Positions 1-9,935 of a stretch of DNA of 53,783 nt are shown piece after piece. The stretch comes from Corynebacterium tapiri. Its GTDB lineage: Bacteria; Actinomycetota; Actinomycetes; Mycobacteriales; Mycobacteriaceae. Made by a program: the position numbers and the translations under genes. Below the pieces are notes generated by a model. That model did not search any database, had not been told where the DNA came from, and saw nothing but the letters and a program-made list of their open reading frames with translations. The DNA lies in NCBI RefSeq assembly GCF_006334925.1, contig NZ_VDHJ01000013.1, positions 1 to 53,783 of the forward strand, given 5' to 3'. Position 1 is the stretch's first letter, and each line of letters starts with the position of its first letter.

Positions 1-77
1 CGAACCCGGAAGCTAAGCCTGTCCACGCTGATGGTACTGCACTCGGGAGGGTGTGGGAGAGTAGGTTACCGCCGACC
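1..77 (+). rRNA. rrf: 5S ribosomal RNA, 3' part
   Basis: This is the 3' two thirds of a 5S rRNA, cut by the window edge. The run CCCGGAAGCTAAGCC followed by GATGGTACTGCACTCGGG and GGGAGAGTAGG is the conserved 5S core of high-GC Gram-positives, and the molecule ends near ACCGCCGACC. A full 5S is about 118 nt, so some 40 nt lie outside. The window therefore starts just after an rRNA operon read on the plus strand. The exact 3' end is an estimate. Confidence 0.93.
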
Positions 78-103
78 AAAAAAGAAAGATAAGTAAATAT
101 GAT

Positions 104-149
104 GTGGGGTGTGTTACCTGGACTTGTAGGTCTTGGTGGCACACCCCAC
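104..149 (+). terminator. Hairpin after the rRNA operon
   Basis: GTGGGGTGTG and CACACCCCAC form a perfect 10-bp stem around a 26-nt loop, about 26 nt after the 5S end. No T tract follows. It may be the rRNA operon terminator or a processing hairpin. Confidence 0.5.
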
Positions 150-273
150 TTGCGCGTCTGAAGGTAGGGAAACATTCCCTTCATACAAATAGGTAGAACC
201 CCTGATGCGTGAACCAGAGTCAGCCAAGTACGGTTGATAAGGAAAAGTTTAAGGTTCACAGAGGAGCGCCATT

Positions 274-1122
274 ATGGGATCATCGCCCGCATCGGGGAAT
301 CAGGACCGTTCAGAAGGCGATTCTCGGCCGCGCCACGCATTGAGTGGCGACGTCACTGGTGCCGCCACTCAGGTGGACAGCCCCGCAACGCCCGTAAAGA
401 GCGTGGCGGCCCGCGCAGTCCAGCTCTACAAGAGCTACGGCTCAGGCGACACCGCAGTGACTGCCCTCGATCACGTCAACGTCGAGTTTGCTGCACATGA
501 GTTCACGGCGATCATGGGGCCGTCGGGAAGCGGAAAGTCCACTCTGATGCACACGATGGCAGGGCTGGATTCGGCCACCTCCGGCGACGCGATCATCGGC
601 GAGACCAATCTCTCCGGAATGGGGGACAAGCAGATCACTGCGCTGCGCCGTGACCGCCTGGGATTCATCTTCCAATCCTTCAATCTCGTGCCCACGCTTA
701 CTGCGGCTGAGAACATTACGTTGCCCAGCGATATTGCTGGCAAGAGCGTCGATAAGCAGTGGTTTGAAGAAGTAACGACTCGCCTGGGCTTGTCTAAGCG
801 CCTGAGCCACCGCCCGGCGGAGCTCTCGGGTGGTCAGCAACAGCGCGTGGCCTGTGCTCGTGCGCTGGTCTCTCGCCCGGACATCATCTTCGGCGACGAG
901 CCCACGGGCAACCTGGATTCCAACTCGTCGGCGGAGGTGCTGAGCATCCTGCGCACGGCGGTGGACCACGACGGCCAGACCGTGGTGATCGTTACGCACG
1001 ATCCCCGCGCGGCGTCCTACGCGGACCGGGTGATCTTCCTCGCTGATGGACGCATCGTCGACGAGTTGCGTGAGCCCACCACTGAGAAGATCCTGGCCAA
1101 AATGAGCAGCATCGAGGGATAG
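274..1122 (+). CDS. ABC transporter ATP-binding protein (MacB/LolD type)
   Basis: Cytoplasmic ATPase that would power the permease encoded 3 bp downstream. The 282-residue protein has Walker A (GPSGSGKST, near residue 82), a signature motif (LSGGQQQR, near 184) and Walker B with the D-loop (IIFGDEPTGNLD, near 205-216). This is the pattern of the MacB/LolD class, which drives mechanotransmission or lipoprotein and peptide export rather than classical uptake. About 45 N-terminal residues rich in Ser, Gly and Pro precede the core domain. The ATG has a good ribosome site (GAGGAG about 8 nt upstream). The substrate cannot be read from sequence; no binding protein or two-component system is adjacent. 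Confidence 0.93.
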   Translation: MGSSPASGNQDRSEGDSRPRHALSGDVTGAATQVDSPATPVKSVAARAVQLYKSYGSGDTAVTALDHVNVEFAAHEFTAIMGPSGSGKSTLMHTMAGLDSATSGDAIIGETNLSGMGDKQITALRRDRLGFIFQSFNLVPTLTAAENITLPSDIAGKSVDKQWFEEVTTRLGLSKRLSHRPAELSGGQQQRVACARALVSRPDIIFGDEPTGNLDSNSSAEVLSILRTAVDHDGQTVVIVTHDPRAASYADRVIFLADGRIVDELREPTTEKILAKMSSIEG

Positions 1123-1125
1123 ACG

Positions 1126-3681
1126 GTGGCTAAGAAATCAACAATGCGCAGGGTCTCTCTGCGCAACATTGCAGCGCACAAGCTGCGCCTGGCCCTGACA
1201 GTGCTGGCCGTGGTGCTGGGCACTGCGTTCATTTCTGGTGCCTTCATGTTCACCAACTCGCTCAAGAGCAGTTTCGACGCGGCCGTCAATAATGCGTTTA
1301 CTGGCGTCGATGCGGTGGTGTCCAAGGAAGCAACCGTCGAGGACCGCGAAACGGTCGAGGCGAACCCAGACGTCGCCGGCACGAACGTGTCCACCAGCCA
1401 GACGATCGTGCTTGCTCGCGACGGCGCGGAGCCGGAACCGATCCAAACTGGTTCGGGAACGGCGTCGCTTGGCGTGTGGTACGAGCCGGATGAGCAGGTA
1501 GGCGACACTAAGACGATCGTTGAGGGCAATGCACCGACCAACGCTCAAGAAGTGATCATCAACGAGAAGGCCGCCAAGGAGAAGAACCTTCACCCCGGCG
1601 ACAAGCTCATCGTGGTCGACCCGCAGGCTCGGCATCAGGTCACCCTGACCGGACTCTTTGATAGCCCGATCGATCAAGCGGGCCAGCTCAAGGTTCTCAT
1701 CCCGGAGCAGGATTATCTGGCCTCCTACGCCAAGGACGGCGTGGTGGACCAGTTCATCGTGGATGCTGCCGAAGGCGTTGCGCCCCAGAAGGTCGTTGAT
1801 GAGCTCAAGCAGGCCCTGCCAGAGCGTGACGTAGAGACTGGCCAGAAGCTCGCCGATGACACCTCTAAGGCCGTCACCAGCGCTCTGAGCTTCATTAATT
1901 ACTTCCTGGTCGCCTTCGGCCTGGTGGGTCTGCTGGTGGGCACGTTCCTGATCGCTAATACCTTCTCAATGATCGTCGCGCAGCGCACCAAGGAATTCGC
2001 GTTGTTGCGCGCGCTAGGTGCTTCGCGGGGACAGATCACTCGGTCGGTTGTTTTGGAGTCAGTCATCATCGGCGTTCTGGGCTCCGCCATCGGTGTTCTC
2101 GTGGGCATGGGCCTGGTCGCAGCGATCAAGGCAGTGATGACCTCCCGCGGCATGGCTCTCCCTGATTCCGGGTTGGGGTTGAGCCCGACGGCAGTCCTCG
2201 TCCCCATTTTGCTGGGCACCGCGGTGACTGTCGTATCTGCTTGGGCACCTGCTCGTCGTGCCGGCGACGTGGAGCCGGTGGAAGCTATGCGGGCGAACGA
2301 GTCGTCGACAAGCCAACCTCTCCTGGGGCGCACCACTGCGGGTGTGATCCTGTTGGCATTGGGTGTTCTGGCTGCACTCGCGGGTGTGTTCTGGGACGAG
2401 CAGGAAACCAAGACGCGCGCGATCGCTGTGGGGGTGGGCGCCGTACTTTTGGTGATCGGATTCTTCTTGGCGGCGCCAGCGCTCTCGCTGCCGGTGGTGC
2501 CCACCTTTGGCCGGCTTCTGGGGCTGCCCTTTGGCGCGGTGGGCCGGCTGGCGTCGACGAATACTCGGCGCAATCCGCGTCGGACCGCCACAACCTCGTT
2601 TGCACTGGCGCTGGGGGTGGCGCTGGTAACGGTGATCGGCATGTTGGGCGCCACGATGAAGCAGTCGGTTGCGGACCAGATGGAGTCCAACCTGGAAGCT
2701 GACTTCGCGCTGACGGCTCCGGCGGCCGGTGGTTTCCCCGTCCCGGCAGAGGTTCCCGATGCCGTACGCGGGGTCGAAGGCGTTGAACGGGCAACCACGC
2801 ACATGGTGGCTCCGGTGTCCCTCGACGGGGTATTTTCCTCCCAGCTGGGACCGCACGGTGGGTTTACGGACGTGGTTGATGGGGACCCGGGGAATATCGG
2901 CAAGCTGACGGTAGCCGAGGGGACGAGTGACCTCAGCAATGGCGGCGCCCTGGCGACGCGCTCACTTGCCGACGCTCACGGCTGGCGGGTTGGTCAACAG
3001 CTGCAGCTCGCAGGGCCAAATCCGGCCGCGCCCACCAAGCCAGTCGAGCTCGTGGGAATCCTCGATGACAGTCAGATGTTCCGCTCCATCGTGGTGTCGC
3101 ACGCCGAGGTCACAGACGTCGTCCCCGCAGACGCCCTGCGCATACGCATGGTGGGTGTTCAAGTTGCCGAGGGAGTCAATCCCGACGACGTGCGTCCCCG
3201 CCTTGAGCAGGCAGTCAAGCCGTTCCTCGTGGTTCAGGTTATGAGTAGCGAGGACATGGCGGGCATGGTGGCTGGTCTGATCAACCAGATCCTCTCGCTG
3301 CTGTATGGGTTGCTCGCGCTCGCGGTGATCATCGCGATCCTGGGCATCGTGAATACGCTGACGCTGTCGGTCATCGAGCGCCGCCAGGAAATCGGCATGC
3401 TACGCGCGGTGGGTAGCTACCGCGGGCAGATCCGCCAACTGATCACCCTGGAGTCGGTCCAGATCGCGCTCTTTGGTGGCCTGGCTGGTGTGTTGCTGGG
3501 GCTGGGCATCGGTTATGCCTTCATCACGTCCCTGGACGGTCAGGGACTAGGGGATCCGGTTATCCCGTGGCCGTTGGTCGCGGCCATGCTGGCTGGTTCT
3601 GTACTCATCGGACTGTTCGCTGCCATTTGGCCAGCCCAGCGGGCGGCAAAGACTCCGCCCCTCGATGCGATCAGCGACTAA
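1126..3681 (+). CDS. ABC transporter permease with two FtsX-like domains
   Basis: Integral membrane partner of the preceding ATPase; it starts at GTG 3 bp after that gene's stop, so the two are surely co-transcribed. In the 851 residues there is a first transmembrane helix near residues 20-40, a large extracytoplasmic domain, three helices in an FtsX-like block (about 250-390), two further helices, a second extracytoplasmic domain (about 520-700) and a closing FtsX block (about 705-845). This duplicated-FtsX layout is typical of actinobacterial MacB/LolCE-type exporters of 800-860 residues. Each FtsX block carries an E-R/K-hydrophobic-LRA[L/V]G coupling element that should contact the ATPase. 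The gene's 3' end overlaps the convergent fluoride-channel gene by 11 bp. Confidence 0.92.
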   Translation: MAKKSTMRRVSLRNIAAHKLRLALTVLAVVLGTAFISGAFMFTNSLKSSFDAAVNNAFTGVDAVVSKEATVEDRETVEANPDVAGTNVSTSQTIVLARDGAEPEPIQTGSGTASLGVWYEPDEQVGDTKTIVEGNAPTNAQEVIINEKAAKEKNLHPGDKLIVVDPQARHQVTLTGLFDSPIDQAGQLKVLIPEQDYLASYAKDGVVDQFIVDAAEGVAPQKVVDELKQALPERDVETGQKLADDTSKAVTSALSFINYFLVAFGLVGLLVGTFLIANTFSMIVAQRTKEFALLRALGASRGQITRSVVLESVIIGVLGSAIGVLVGMGLVAAIKAVMTSRGMALPDSGLGLSPTAVLVPILLGTAVTVVSAWAPARRAGDVEPVEAMRANESSTSQPLLGRTTAGVILLALGVLAALAGVFWDEQETKTRAIAVGVGAVLLVIGFFLAAPALSLPVVPTFGRLLGLPFGAVGRLASTNTRRNPRRTATTSFALALGVALVTVIGMLGATMKQSVADQMESNLEADFALTAPAAGGFPVPAEVPDAVRGVEGVERATTHMVAPVSLDGVFSSQLGPHGGFTDVVDGDPGNIGKLTVAEGTSDLSNGGALATRSLADAHGWRVGQQLQLAGPNPAAPTKPVELVGILDDSQMFRSIVVSHAEVTDVVPADALRIRMVGVQVAEGVNPDDVRPRLEQAVKPFLVVQVMSSEDMAGMVAGLINQILSLLYGLLALAVIIAILGIVNTLTLSVIERRQEIGMLRAVGSYRGQIRQLITLESVQIALFGGLAGVLLGLGIGYAFITSLDGQGLGDPVIPWPLVAAMLAGSVLIGLFAAIWPAQRAAKTPPLDAISD

Positions 3682-4006
3682 GTAGGATCACAATCAATTC
3701 GGACAAACCCACCGTGGCGCCCAAGTACAGCAGCGCCGCGGGGGTTTTTCGCTTTTCGACGTCCTCCGCAACCTGATTGGCCACAGTCGACAGCGTGGAG
3801 CACGCACCCGCGAATCCCACGCCGATAGCGGTTTCCACCAGCCCGGACAGGTGCACGATTGCCCAAGCAAGGACGGCGCAGGCCAACAAGTTTGCAAGCA
3901 ATAGACCGACCTTGGGCCACAAAATGCGGGTGAGTGCCCAACGGGTTAGGCCACCGAGCATGGCTGCACCAAAGACCGCCGCGGTAGGAAGAAGTGCGCC
4001 GATCAT
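3671..4006 (-). CDS. crcB: Fluoride channel subunit FluC/CrcB, divergent copy
   Basis: Small four-helix membrane protein (111 residues) of the CrcB/Fluc family, which exports fluoride as a dual-topology dimer. Family marks are the N-terminal GGLTRW element and, in the third helix region, GACSTLST in place of the usual GGxTTFSTF. The conserved Asn of helix 2 is kept in LLANLLA. It overlaps the upstream crcB copy by 4 bp, so the two are translationally coupled. In Gram-positive bacteria paired crcB genes usually encode two halves of a heterodimer, and the weaker pore motif here fits such a partner role. Its 3' end overlaps the convergent ABC permease gene. Confidence 0.85.
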   Translation of the reverse strand: MIGALLPTAAVFGAAMLGGLTRWALTRILWPKVGLLLANLLACAVLAWAIVHLSGLVETAIGVGFAGACSTLSTVANQVAEDVEKRKTPAALLYLGATVGLSELIVILLSR

Positions 4007-4308
4007 GCGGACAACCTACGACCGAGGAGTGCGGCGGCCACGCTGCCCACCATCGTCAGCAAAACATAGAAGATTGCCGTGCCTGTGGGCAGGTCTGCGG
4101 CCAGCAGGGCAAAAGTGCTCAGGGTGGTAAAACCGCCAAGCACCCCGGACCCCCAGAAGGGGCCGGGGCGAAATAGTCCGAAGGCAAAGCATCCGACCAG
4201 GTTGATGGCCAGAGTGATGGATAGAGGGGCGTCGAGAAGCGAACTCAACCAAAAGCGTGCGGTGGCGCCGAGACCCGCGCCGAGAGCAACGACCAACCCA
4301 TCTTTCAC
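4003..4308 (-). CDS. crcB: Fluoride channel subunit FluC/CrcB
   Basis: First of two overlapping crcB genes, 101 residues with four predicted helices. It keeps the family hallmarks better than its neighbour: GAGLGATARFWL at the N terminus, INLVGCFAFG in helix 2 (pore Asn) and GGFTTLSTFA in helix 3, where the Thr/Ser/Phe residues line the ion path and bind the central sodium in known Fluc channels. The gene begins 13 bp after the end of the symporter gene on the same strand, so it is probably read from the symporter's transcript. There is no room for a fluoride riboswitch directly upstream. Confidence 0.9.
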   Translation of the reverse strand: MKDGLVVALGAGLGATARFWLSSLLDAPLSITLAINLVGCFAFGLFRPGPFWGSGVLGGFTTLSTFALLAADLPTGTAIFYVLLTMVGSVAAALLGRRLSA

Positions 4309-4321
4309 AAGTCTTTAGATT

Positions 4322-5752
4322 TTAGCGCCACTGCATTTCTTGGCGATCCACGAACTCTCGGACGGTGGCTGCCGGCTTGTTCAAGCCCGGATCGAAGCGG
4401 AGGTACTCGCGTGTCTCACGAGCAACGAGGCCGGAGAGCAGAAGCAGACCAATGAGGTTGGGCAGCGCCATCAGGCCGTTGGCCAGGTCAGAGAAGGTCC
4501 AGGCGAGTTTGATCTCGGAGATTGCACCGACGAACACGATGACCGTGAACAGCATGCGGTAGGGGACCGAGGCCCACTGTCCCACGAGCGAGGTGAGTGC
4601 GCGCTCTCCGTAGTAGGACCACCCGATGATGGTGGAGAAGGCGAAGAAGATCAGAGAAACCGAGACGATCGTTCCGCCCCAGTGGCCAGGCAGGCCGGCG
4701 CTGAAGCCGTCGGCGGTCATGGTGGCTGCGGACTCTTCACCCTGGGTCCATACGCCCGAGGTGACGATCACCAGGCCGGTGATGGAGACGACGATGATGG
4801 TGTCGATGAACGTCTGCGTCATGGAGACCAGCGCCTGGCGGGCCGGGTGCGAGGTGCGGGCGGCGGCCGCGGCGATGGCAGCCGAACCCATGCCAGACTC
4901 GTTAGAGAAGATGCCGCGGGCCACGCCATAACGCACGGCCAGCATGATGGTGGAGCCGAGGAACCCGCCGCCAGCTGCGGTGCCAGTGAAGGCGTCAGAG
5001 AAGATGGTGGCCAGAGCCGCCGGGATGTCCTCGGCCAGCAGGATGAGGACCACGATGCCGCCGACGACGTAGAGAACCACCATGAGCGGAACAAAGGCAC
5101 TGGTGATGCGACCGATTCCCTGGATGCCGCCGAGGAGGACGGCGCCGACGCCGACGAACATCAACACGCCGGAGAGAACCGGGGAGATGCCAAAGGTGTC
5201 TTCCATTCCGGCAGCTACCGAGTTGGCCTGCGTGAGGTTGCCGATGCCGAAGGACGCGAAGAAGGCGAAAAGCGCGAAGAGGAAGGCCAACACGCTGCCG
5301 ACGGGGCCGGGGATGCCGCGCTTGAGGTAGATCTGCGGGCCACCCATCTGGTTGCCCTTCTCGTCGGTAACGCGGAAGCGGACACCGAGGTAGGCCTCGG
5401 CGTACTTGGAGGCCATGCCGAGCAGGCCGGTGACCCAGATCCAGAAGAGTGCGCCGGGGCCGCCGACGGAGATTGCCGTGGCCACGCCCACGATGTTTCC
5501 GGTTCCCACCGTGGCTGCCAAGGCAGTAGTCAGCGCCTGGTAGTTCGAGATGTCTCCGGCGCCAGCCTCGTTGTCTCTCTCGGAGGTATCGAAGAAGGCG
5601 TGTCGGAGGGCCCGACCGAGGGTACGAAACTGGATGCCACCCAGGCGGATCGTGAGGTAGACGCCGGTGCCTAGCAAGAGGGGGATGAGGACGAACGGTC
5701 CCCAGACGACGGAGGATATCGCGCTCAGCGTGTTATTTAGGGTCTCGACCAT
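4322..5752 (-). CDS. Sodium:alanine/glycine symporter (AGCS family)
   Basis: Secondary transporter of 476 residues with about 10-11 membrane helices. The family is recognised from GGIQFRTLGRAL near residue 40, the signature stretch ALAATVGTGNIVGVATA (about 92-108), GNLTQANSV and SNESGMGSA. AGCS proteins import alanine or glycine with sodium or protons. A TAAATT -10 box (5759-5764, minus strand) sits 6 nt before the ATG and there is no ribosome site, so the mRNA may be leaderless. The two crcB genes follow closely and may share the transcript. Substrate preference cannot be told from the sequence. Confidence 0.92.
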   Translation of the reverse strand: MVETLNNTLSAISSVVWGPFVLIPLLLGTGVYLTIRLGGIQFRTLGRALRHAFFDTSERDNEAGAGDISNYQALTTALAATVGTGNIVGVATAISVGGPGALFWIWVTGLLGMASKYAEAYLGVRFRVTDEKGNQMGGPQIYLKRGIPGPVGSVLAFLFALFAFFASFGIGNLTQANSVAAGMEDTFGISPVLSGVLMFVGVGAVLLGGIQGIGRITSAFVPLMVVLYVVGGIVVLILLAEDIPAALATIFSDAFTGTAAGGGFLGSTIMLAVRYGVARGIFSNESGMGSAAIAAAAARTSHPARQALVSMTQTFIDTIIVVSITGLVIVTSGVWTQGEESAATMTADGFSAGLPGHWGGTIVSVSLIFFAFSTIIGWSYYGERALTSLVGQWASVPYRMLFTVIVFVGAISEIKLAWTFSDLANGLMALPNLIGLLLLSGLVARETREYLRFDPGLNKPAATVREFVDRQEMQWR

Positions 5753-5827
5753 GGACTGAATTTAAGTGGCAACTGTGGCGAAAGTAACTATTTCTAGCCA
5801 ATAGGCTGATAGGTATTACAAATGATT

Positions 5828-5841
5828 CCCCCGAGCGGGGG
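5828..5841. other. GC-rich hairpin between symporter and pgm
   Basis: CCCCC-GAGC-GGGGG is a short perfect stem in the 194-bp divergent gap. It lies about 105 bp before pgm and has no T tract, so it may be an operator or an mRNA leader hairpin. No clear promoter box was found for pgm. Confidence 0.3.
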
Positions 5842-5946
5842 TAGAGCCGGGGTGGGTTGCTCCGTGAACCCGCTGCAGGTAATAGACCGCCGGACAACAA
5901 TGGAGCGTGGAAAACGCCCACATTCATCCCGCTTCTTAGGAGTTCC

Positions 5947-7605
<1,659 letters not shown>

Positions 7606-7609
7606 CTGT

Positions 7610-8128
7610 TTACTGCTCCAAGGCTGCGCACTGAGAAGGGCTAGCGGTTCCGTTCTCACACGCGTGGCGCAGTTGAATTTCCCCACTGCTGGGGCGCGGG
7701 TTCCCGTTTTCGTCGTATCCGTAACCACAGAGGAAGGCAGGACACGAGACTGTCGTCGGAATTTCTGACGGGTCCAGGCCGGCGGCCGCCTCAGCTGCGA
7801 GGTAATCCTTTGCCCAGGGCTGATTGAGGCAATACTCCGTGGTTTGAGTGGTTCCGTCGGACATAAGCGATGGGCCTGGCGTGCCCACTAGGCACTCTAC
7901 GACGTAGGGCTCGGTAGCTGCCTGGTCGGTAGCAAGCGTGGGCGCCGCGGGAACGGGTGACGGCTCGGAGGTAGTCGATATGCGGGGACTGGTTGTGGTA
8001 ACCGTTGTGCTCGATGGCTCAGAGCTCACCGAGCTAGGGGTGGGCTCGGGCGTGGGTGGTTGGCCGCAAGAGTTTAAGGCAATTAGCGGCAGGGTGGTGC
8101 ACACCAGCCAGATGCGGAACTTGTGCAT
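7610..8128 (-). CDS. Putative secreted lipoprotein
   Basis: Unrecognised 172-residue exported protein. The N terminus MHKFR, a hydrophobic stretch and the lipobox-like LNSC with Cys21 point to a lipid-anchored protein. A Pro/Ser/Thr-rich spacer (about residues 24-70) follows. The remaining 100 residues form a small domain with six cysteines (in VVECLV, TEYCLN, TVSCPAFLC, HACEN and SQCAA), which could form three disulfides. The ATG has an excellent ribosome site (AGGAG about 7 nt upstream). The gene diverges from the MauE/thiol-oxidoreductase pair, whose products could help fold a cysteine-rich exported protein; that link is inference only. Confidence 0.75.
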   Translation of the reverse strand: MHKFRIWLVCTTLPLIALNSCGQPPTPEPTPSSVSSEPSSTTVTTTSPRISTTSEPSPVPAAPTLATDQAATEPYVVECLVGTPGPSLMSDGTTQTTEYCLNQPWAKDYLAAEAAAGLDPSEIPTTVSCPAFLCGYGYDENGNPRPSSGEIQLRHACENGTASPSQCAALEQ

Positions 8129-8272
8129 GGGCCATCTCCTCTTAACAGGTTGTGTTCAGCAAATTGACTGGAAATGACCATAGTTGGCAAGGTGGCAATA
8201 CCCGTCGGCCTAAATCGCACATGTGTTGCATAGAGAATTGGCGACCGGCGCTTCTTTTCCGTCGGCCTCAAG

Positions 8273-8278
8273 TAGCAT
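8273..8278 (+). promoter_or_regulatory. -10 box of the MauE-like gene
   Basis: TAGCAT lies 8 nt before the GTG start at 8287, which has no ribosome site. This suggests a leaderless transcript. Confidence 0.5.
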
Positions 8279-8286
8279 CACCAAGG

Positions 8287-8757
8287 GTGAGCACTTCCAC
8301 AGTCAGCATGAAGACCCGCATTCTCGACGGAGTGAGCTTTGTCGCACGCTTCTTCATGGCATACATCTGGATTACCGCGGGACTGCACAAGATTGGCAAC
8401 AATCTCAACGTCACGCAGTCGATCCAGGCCTACGACATTTTCACTCCAGCCTGGAATCACATCCTCGCCCAGCTCATTGGCCCGTTGGAGCTGGCAGGTG
8501 GCCTGATGCTGTTGATGGGCTTGTATCTGCGCAAGAGTTCCCTGGTTAGCACGATCGTCCTGGTGCTGTTCATTATCGGCATCTCCCAGGCGTGGATCCG
8601 CGGCCTCGAACTCAACTGTGGTTGTTTCGGGCCAGAGGAAGCAACCACCAATTACCCGAAGCAGTACTTCGAGACGATCGTGCGTGACCTGGTGTTCATC
8701 GCGCTTTCTGTGTGGACGATGGTTCGACCGTTTACGCGTTGGGCTGTGCGTCCGTAG
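8287..8757 (+). CDS. MauE/DoxX-family membrane protein
   Basis: Four-helix membrane protein of 156 residues. The fold, with FVARFFMAYIWITAGLHKI in helix 1, ELAGGLMLLMGLYL in helix 2 and a Cys-rich LNCGCFGPEE loop after helix 3, is that of MauE/DoxX proteins. MauE-type proteins are thought to move reducing or oxidising equivalents across the membrane for thiol chemistry. The frame is open well upstream, but the GTG 8 nt after TAGCAT is the best start; an internal ATG at 8308 is the alternative. The next gene encodes a membrane-anchored CPHC thioredoxin-fold protein, so the pair probably works together in disulfide formation outside the membrane. Confidence 0.8.
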   Translation: MSTSTVSMKTRILDGVSFVARFFMAYIWITAGLHKIGNNLNVTQSIQAYDIFTPAWNHILAQLIGPLELAGGLMLLMGLYLRKSSLVSTIVLVLFIIGISQAWIRGLELNCGCFGPEEATTNYPKQYFETIVRDLVFIALSVWTMVRPFTRWAVRP

Positions 8758-8865
8758 TCGGATCGCACCTCGGCTGATACCTTTGGGCACAGTGCCCGTC
8801 CACCTTTCGTAGGGGGAGTGGGCGGTGTAGCTCATCAAATACCTACTGTGAAAGGACGAGCGCTT

Positions 8866-9606
8866 ATGTCGAGTACCAAGACTCGCTCAGTCTCTGATCC
8901 CAACAAGAAGTCCTCGGCTAATTTCCTCTGGGTGCTGCTGGCGCTGCTGCTCGTTGCTGCGCTGGTTATCGGCCTGGTGGTGTGGCAGTCGCAGGGCAAG
9001 CGCACCTCCCACCTCGCGGAGCGTGACAACACCGAAGTCAATGCGGTGATGGAATACAACCCGGCCGATGGGGCAATCACCCTGAAGTCGCAGAGCGCTG
9101 GGGAGAACGCCGAGGAAGTTGGGTTGTACGAGGATTACTCGTGCCCTCACTGTGGAGAGCTCGCTAATGCTACCGACGAGCGCATGCTGCAGGAGATTGA
9201 TAACGGCAAGCTCGTTGTCAACGTGCACCCGCTGAACTTCCTGGATCGTAACGCCGAAGGACACTCCACCGCCTCGCTGGCGGCGCTGTTGGCATTGGCC
9301 GACAAGGGTGAGACCAACGCCTGGTGGAACCTGCGCGAAGTTATTTTTGAAGAGCAGCAGGACATCTACAACCAGTGGAGTGATGACGACTTCGCTAATG
9401 CAGCCAAGGAACTCGGAGCCTCGGAGGATGCCGTGAAGGCCATCCGCGACGGTGCTTACATCGATGAGGCCAAGAAGATCGCCGAGACCAACGCCAACTA
9501 CCTGCAGGAGAAGACCGGCAACGTGTCTTCCCCGCGCATCCTGCAAGACGGCAAGGATGTTGAGGTACAGGATCCGGCCCAGTGGATCGATAAGGTCCTG
9601 AGCTAG
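8866..9606 (+). CDS. Membrane-anchored DsbA-like thiol-disulfide oxidoreductase
   Basis: 246-residue protein with a short cytoplasmic tail, one membrane helix (about residues 20-40) and an extracytoplasmic thioredoxin-like domain. The active site is CPHC (Cys93-Pro-His-Cys96) after LYEDYS, and NVSSPRIL near the C terminus holds the likely cis-proline. It resembles the actinobacterial DsbA/MdbA class, which oxidises exported proteins and helps pilus and toxin folding in C. diphtheriae; no ortholog claim is made. The ATG at 8866 has AAAGGA about 10 nt upstream; an in-frame GTG 16 codons earlier is less likely. The gene is closely followed by a strong terminator. Confidence 0.87.
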   Translation: MSSTKTRSVSDPNKKSSANFLWVLLALLLVAALVIGLVVWQSQGKRTSHLAERDNTEVNAVMEYNPADGAITLKSQSAGENAEEVGLYEDYSCPHCGELANATDERMLQEIDNGKLVVNVHPLNFLDRNAEGHSTASLAALLALADKGETNAWWNLREVIFEEQQDIYNQWSDDDFANAAKELGASEDAVKAIRDGAYIDEAKKIAETNANYLQEKTGNVSSPRILQDGKDVEVQDPAQWIDKVLS

Positions 9607-9624
9607 CCTTTAGCTTGCTGTTTG

Positions 9625-9666
9625 ACGCCTCCAAATCGCTACCTGCTGATTTGGAGGCGTTCGCTT
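9625..9666 (+). terminator. Rho-independent terminator after the thiol oxidoreductase gene
   Basis: ACGCCTCCAAATC and GATTTGGAGGCGT form a perfect 13-bp stem with a 10-nt loop, followed by a short T-rich tail (TTCGCTT). It begins 18 nt after the stop codon. Confidence 0.85.
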
Positions 9667-9699
9667 GCCCGGTGTAGGTTTAAACGAGTCGCATGACGC

Positions 9700-9772
9700 G
9701 GGGCTATGGCGCAGCTGGTAGCGCACCACACTGGCAGTGTGGGGGTCACGGGTTCGAGTCCCGTTAGCTCCA
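9700..9772 (+). tRNA. tRNA-Ala (GGC), copy 1
   Basis: 73-nt cloverleaf without an encoded CCA. The acceptor stem is GGGGCTA/TAGCTCC, the anticodon stem is CCACA/TGTGG with loop CTGGCAG (anticodon GGC, reading GCC and GCU), and the T arm is ACGGG-TTCGAGT-CCCGT. Confidence 0.96.
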
Positions 9773-9796
9773 CTCCACAATTCAATATTTTCCTAA

Positions 9797-9869
9797 GGGG
9801 CTATGGCGCAGCTGGTAGCGCACCACACTGGCAGTGTGGGGGTCACGGGTTCGAGTCCCGTTAGCTCCA
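9797..9869 (+). tRNA. tRNA-Ala (GGC), copy 2
   Basis: Identical over all 73 nt to the copy 24 nt upstream. The two are presumably made from one transcript that ends at the terminator directly downstream. Confidence 0.96.
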
Positions 9870-9874
9870 CGTCT

Positions 9875-9908
9875 AAAAAGGCCATCACATTACCGTGATG
9901 GCCTTTTT
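9875..9908 (+). terminator. Rho-independent terminator after tRNA-Ala pair
   Basis: AAAAAGGCCATCAC and GTGATGGCCTTTTT make a perfect 14-bp stem with a 6-nt loop. The flanking A and T runs make it a good terminator on either strand. Confidence 0.92.
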
Positions 9909-9935
9909 CATGCCTAGGGCCGTACCGTTAAGCCC

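Noticed and set aside
4309..4321. Fluoride riboswitch ahead of crcB
   Set aside because: Only 13 bp separate the symporter stop from crcB, too few for the aptamer.
4340..5674. Open frame of 444 codons on the plus strand
   Set aside because: Antisense to the symporter, which has clear AGCS motifs; no family signal of its own.
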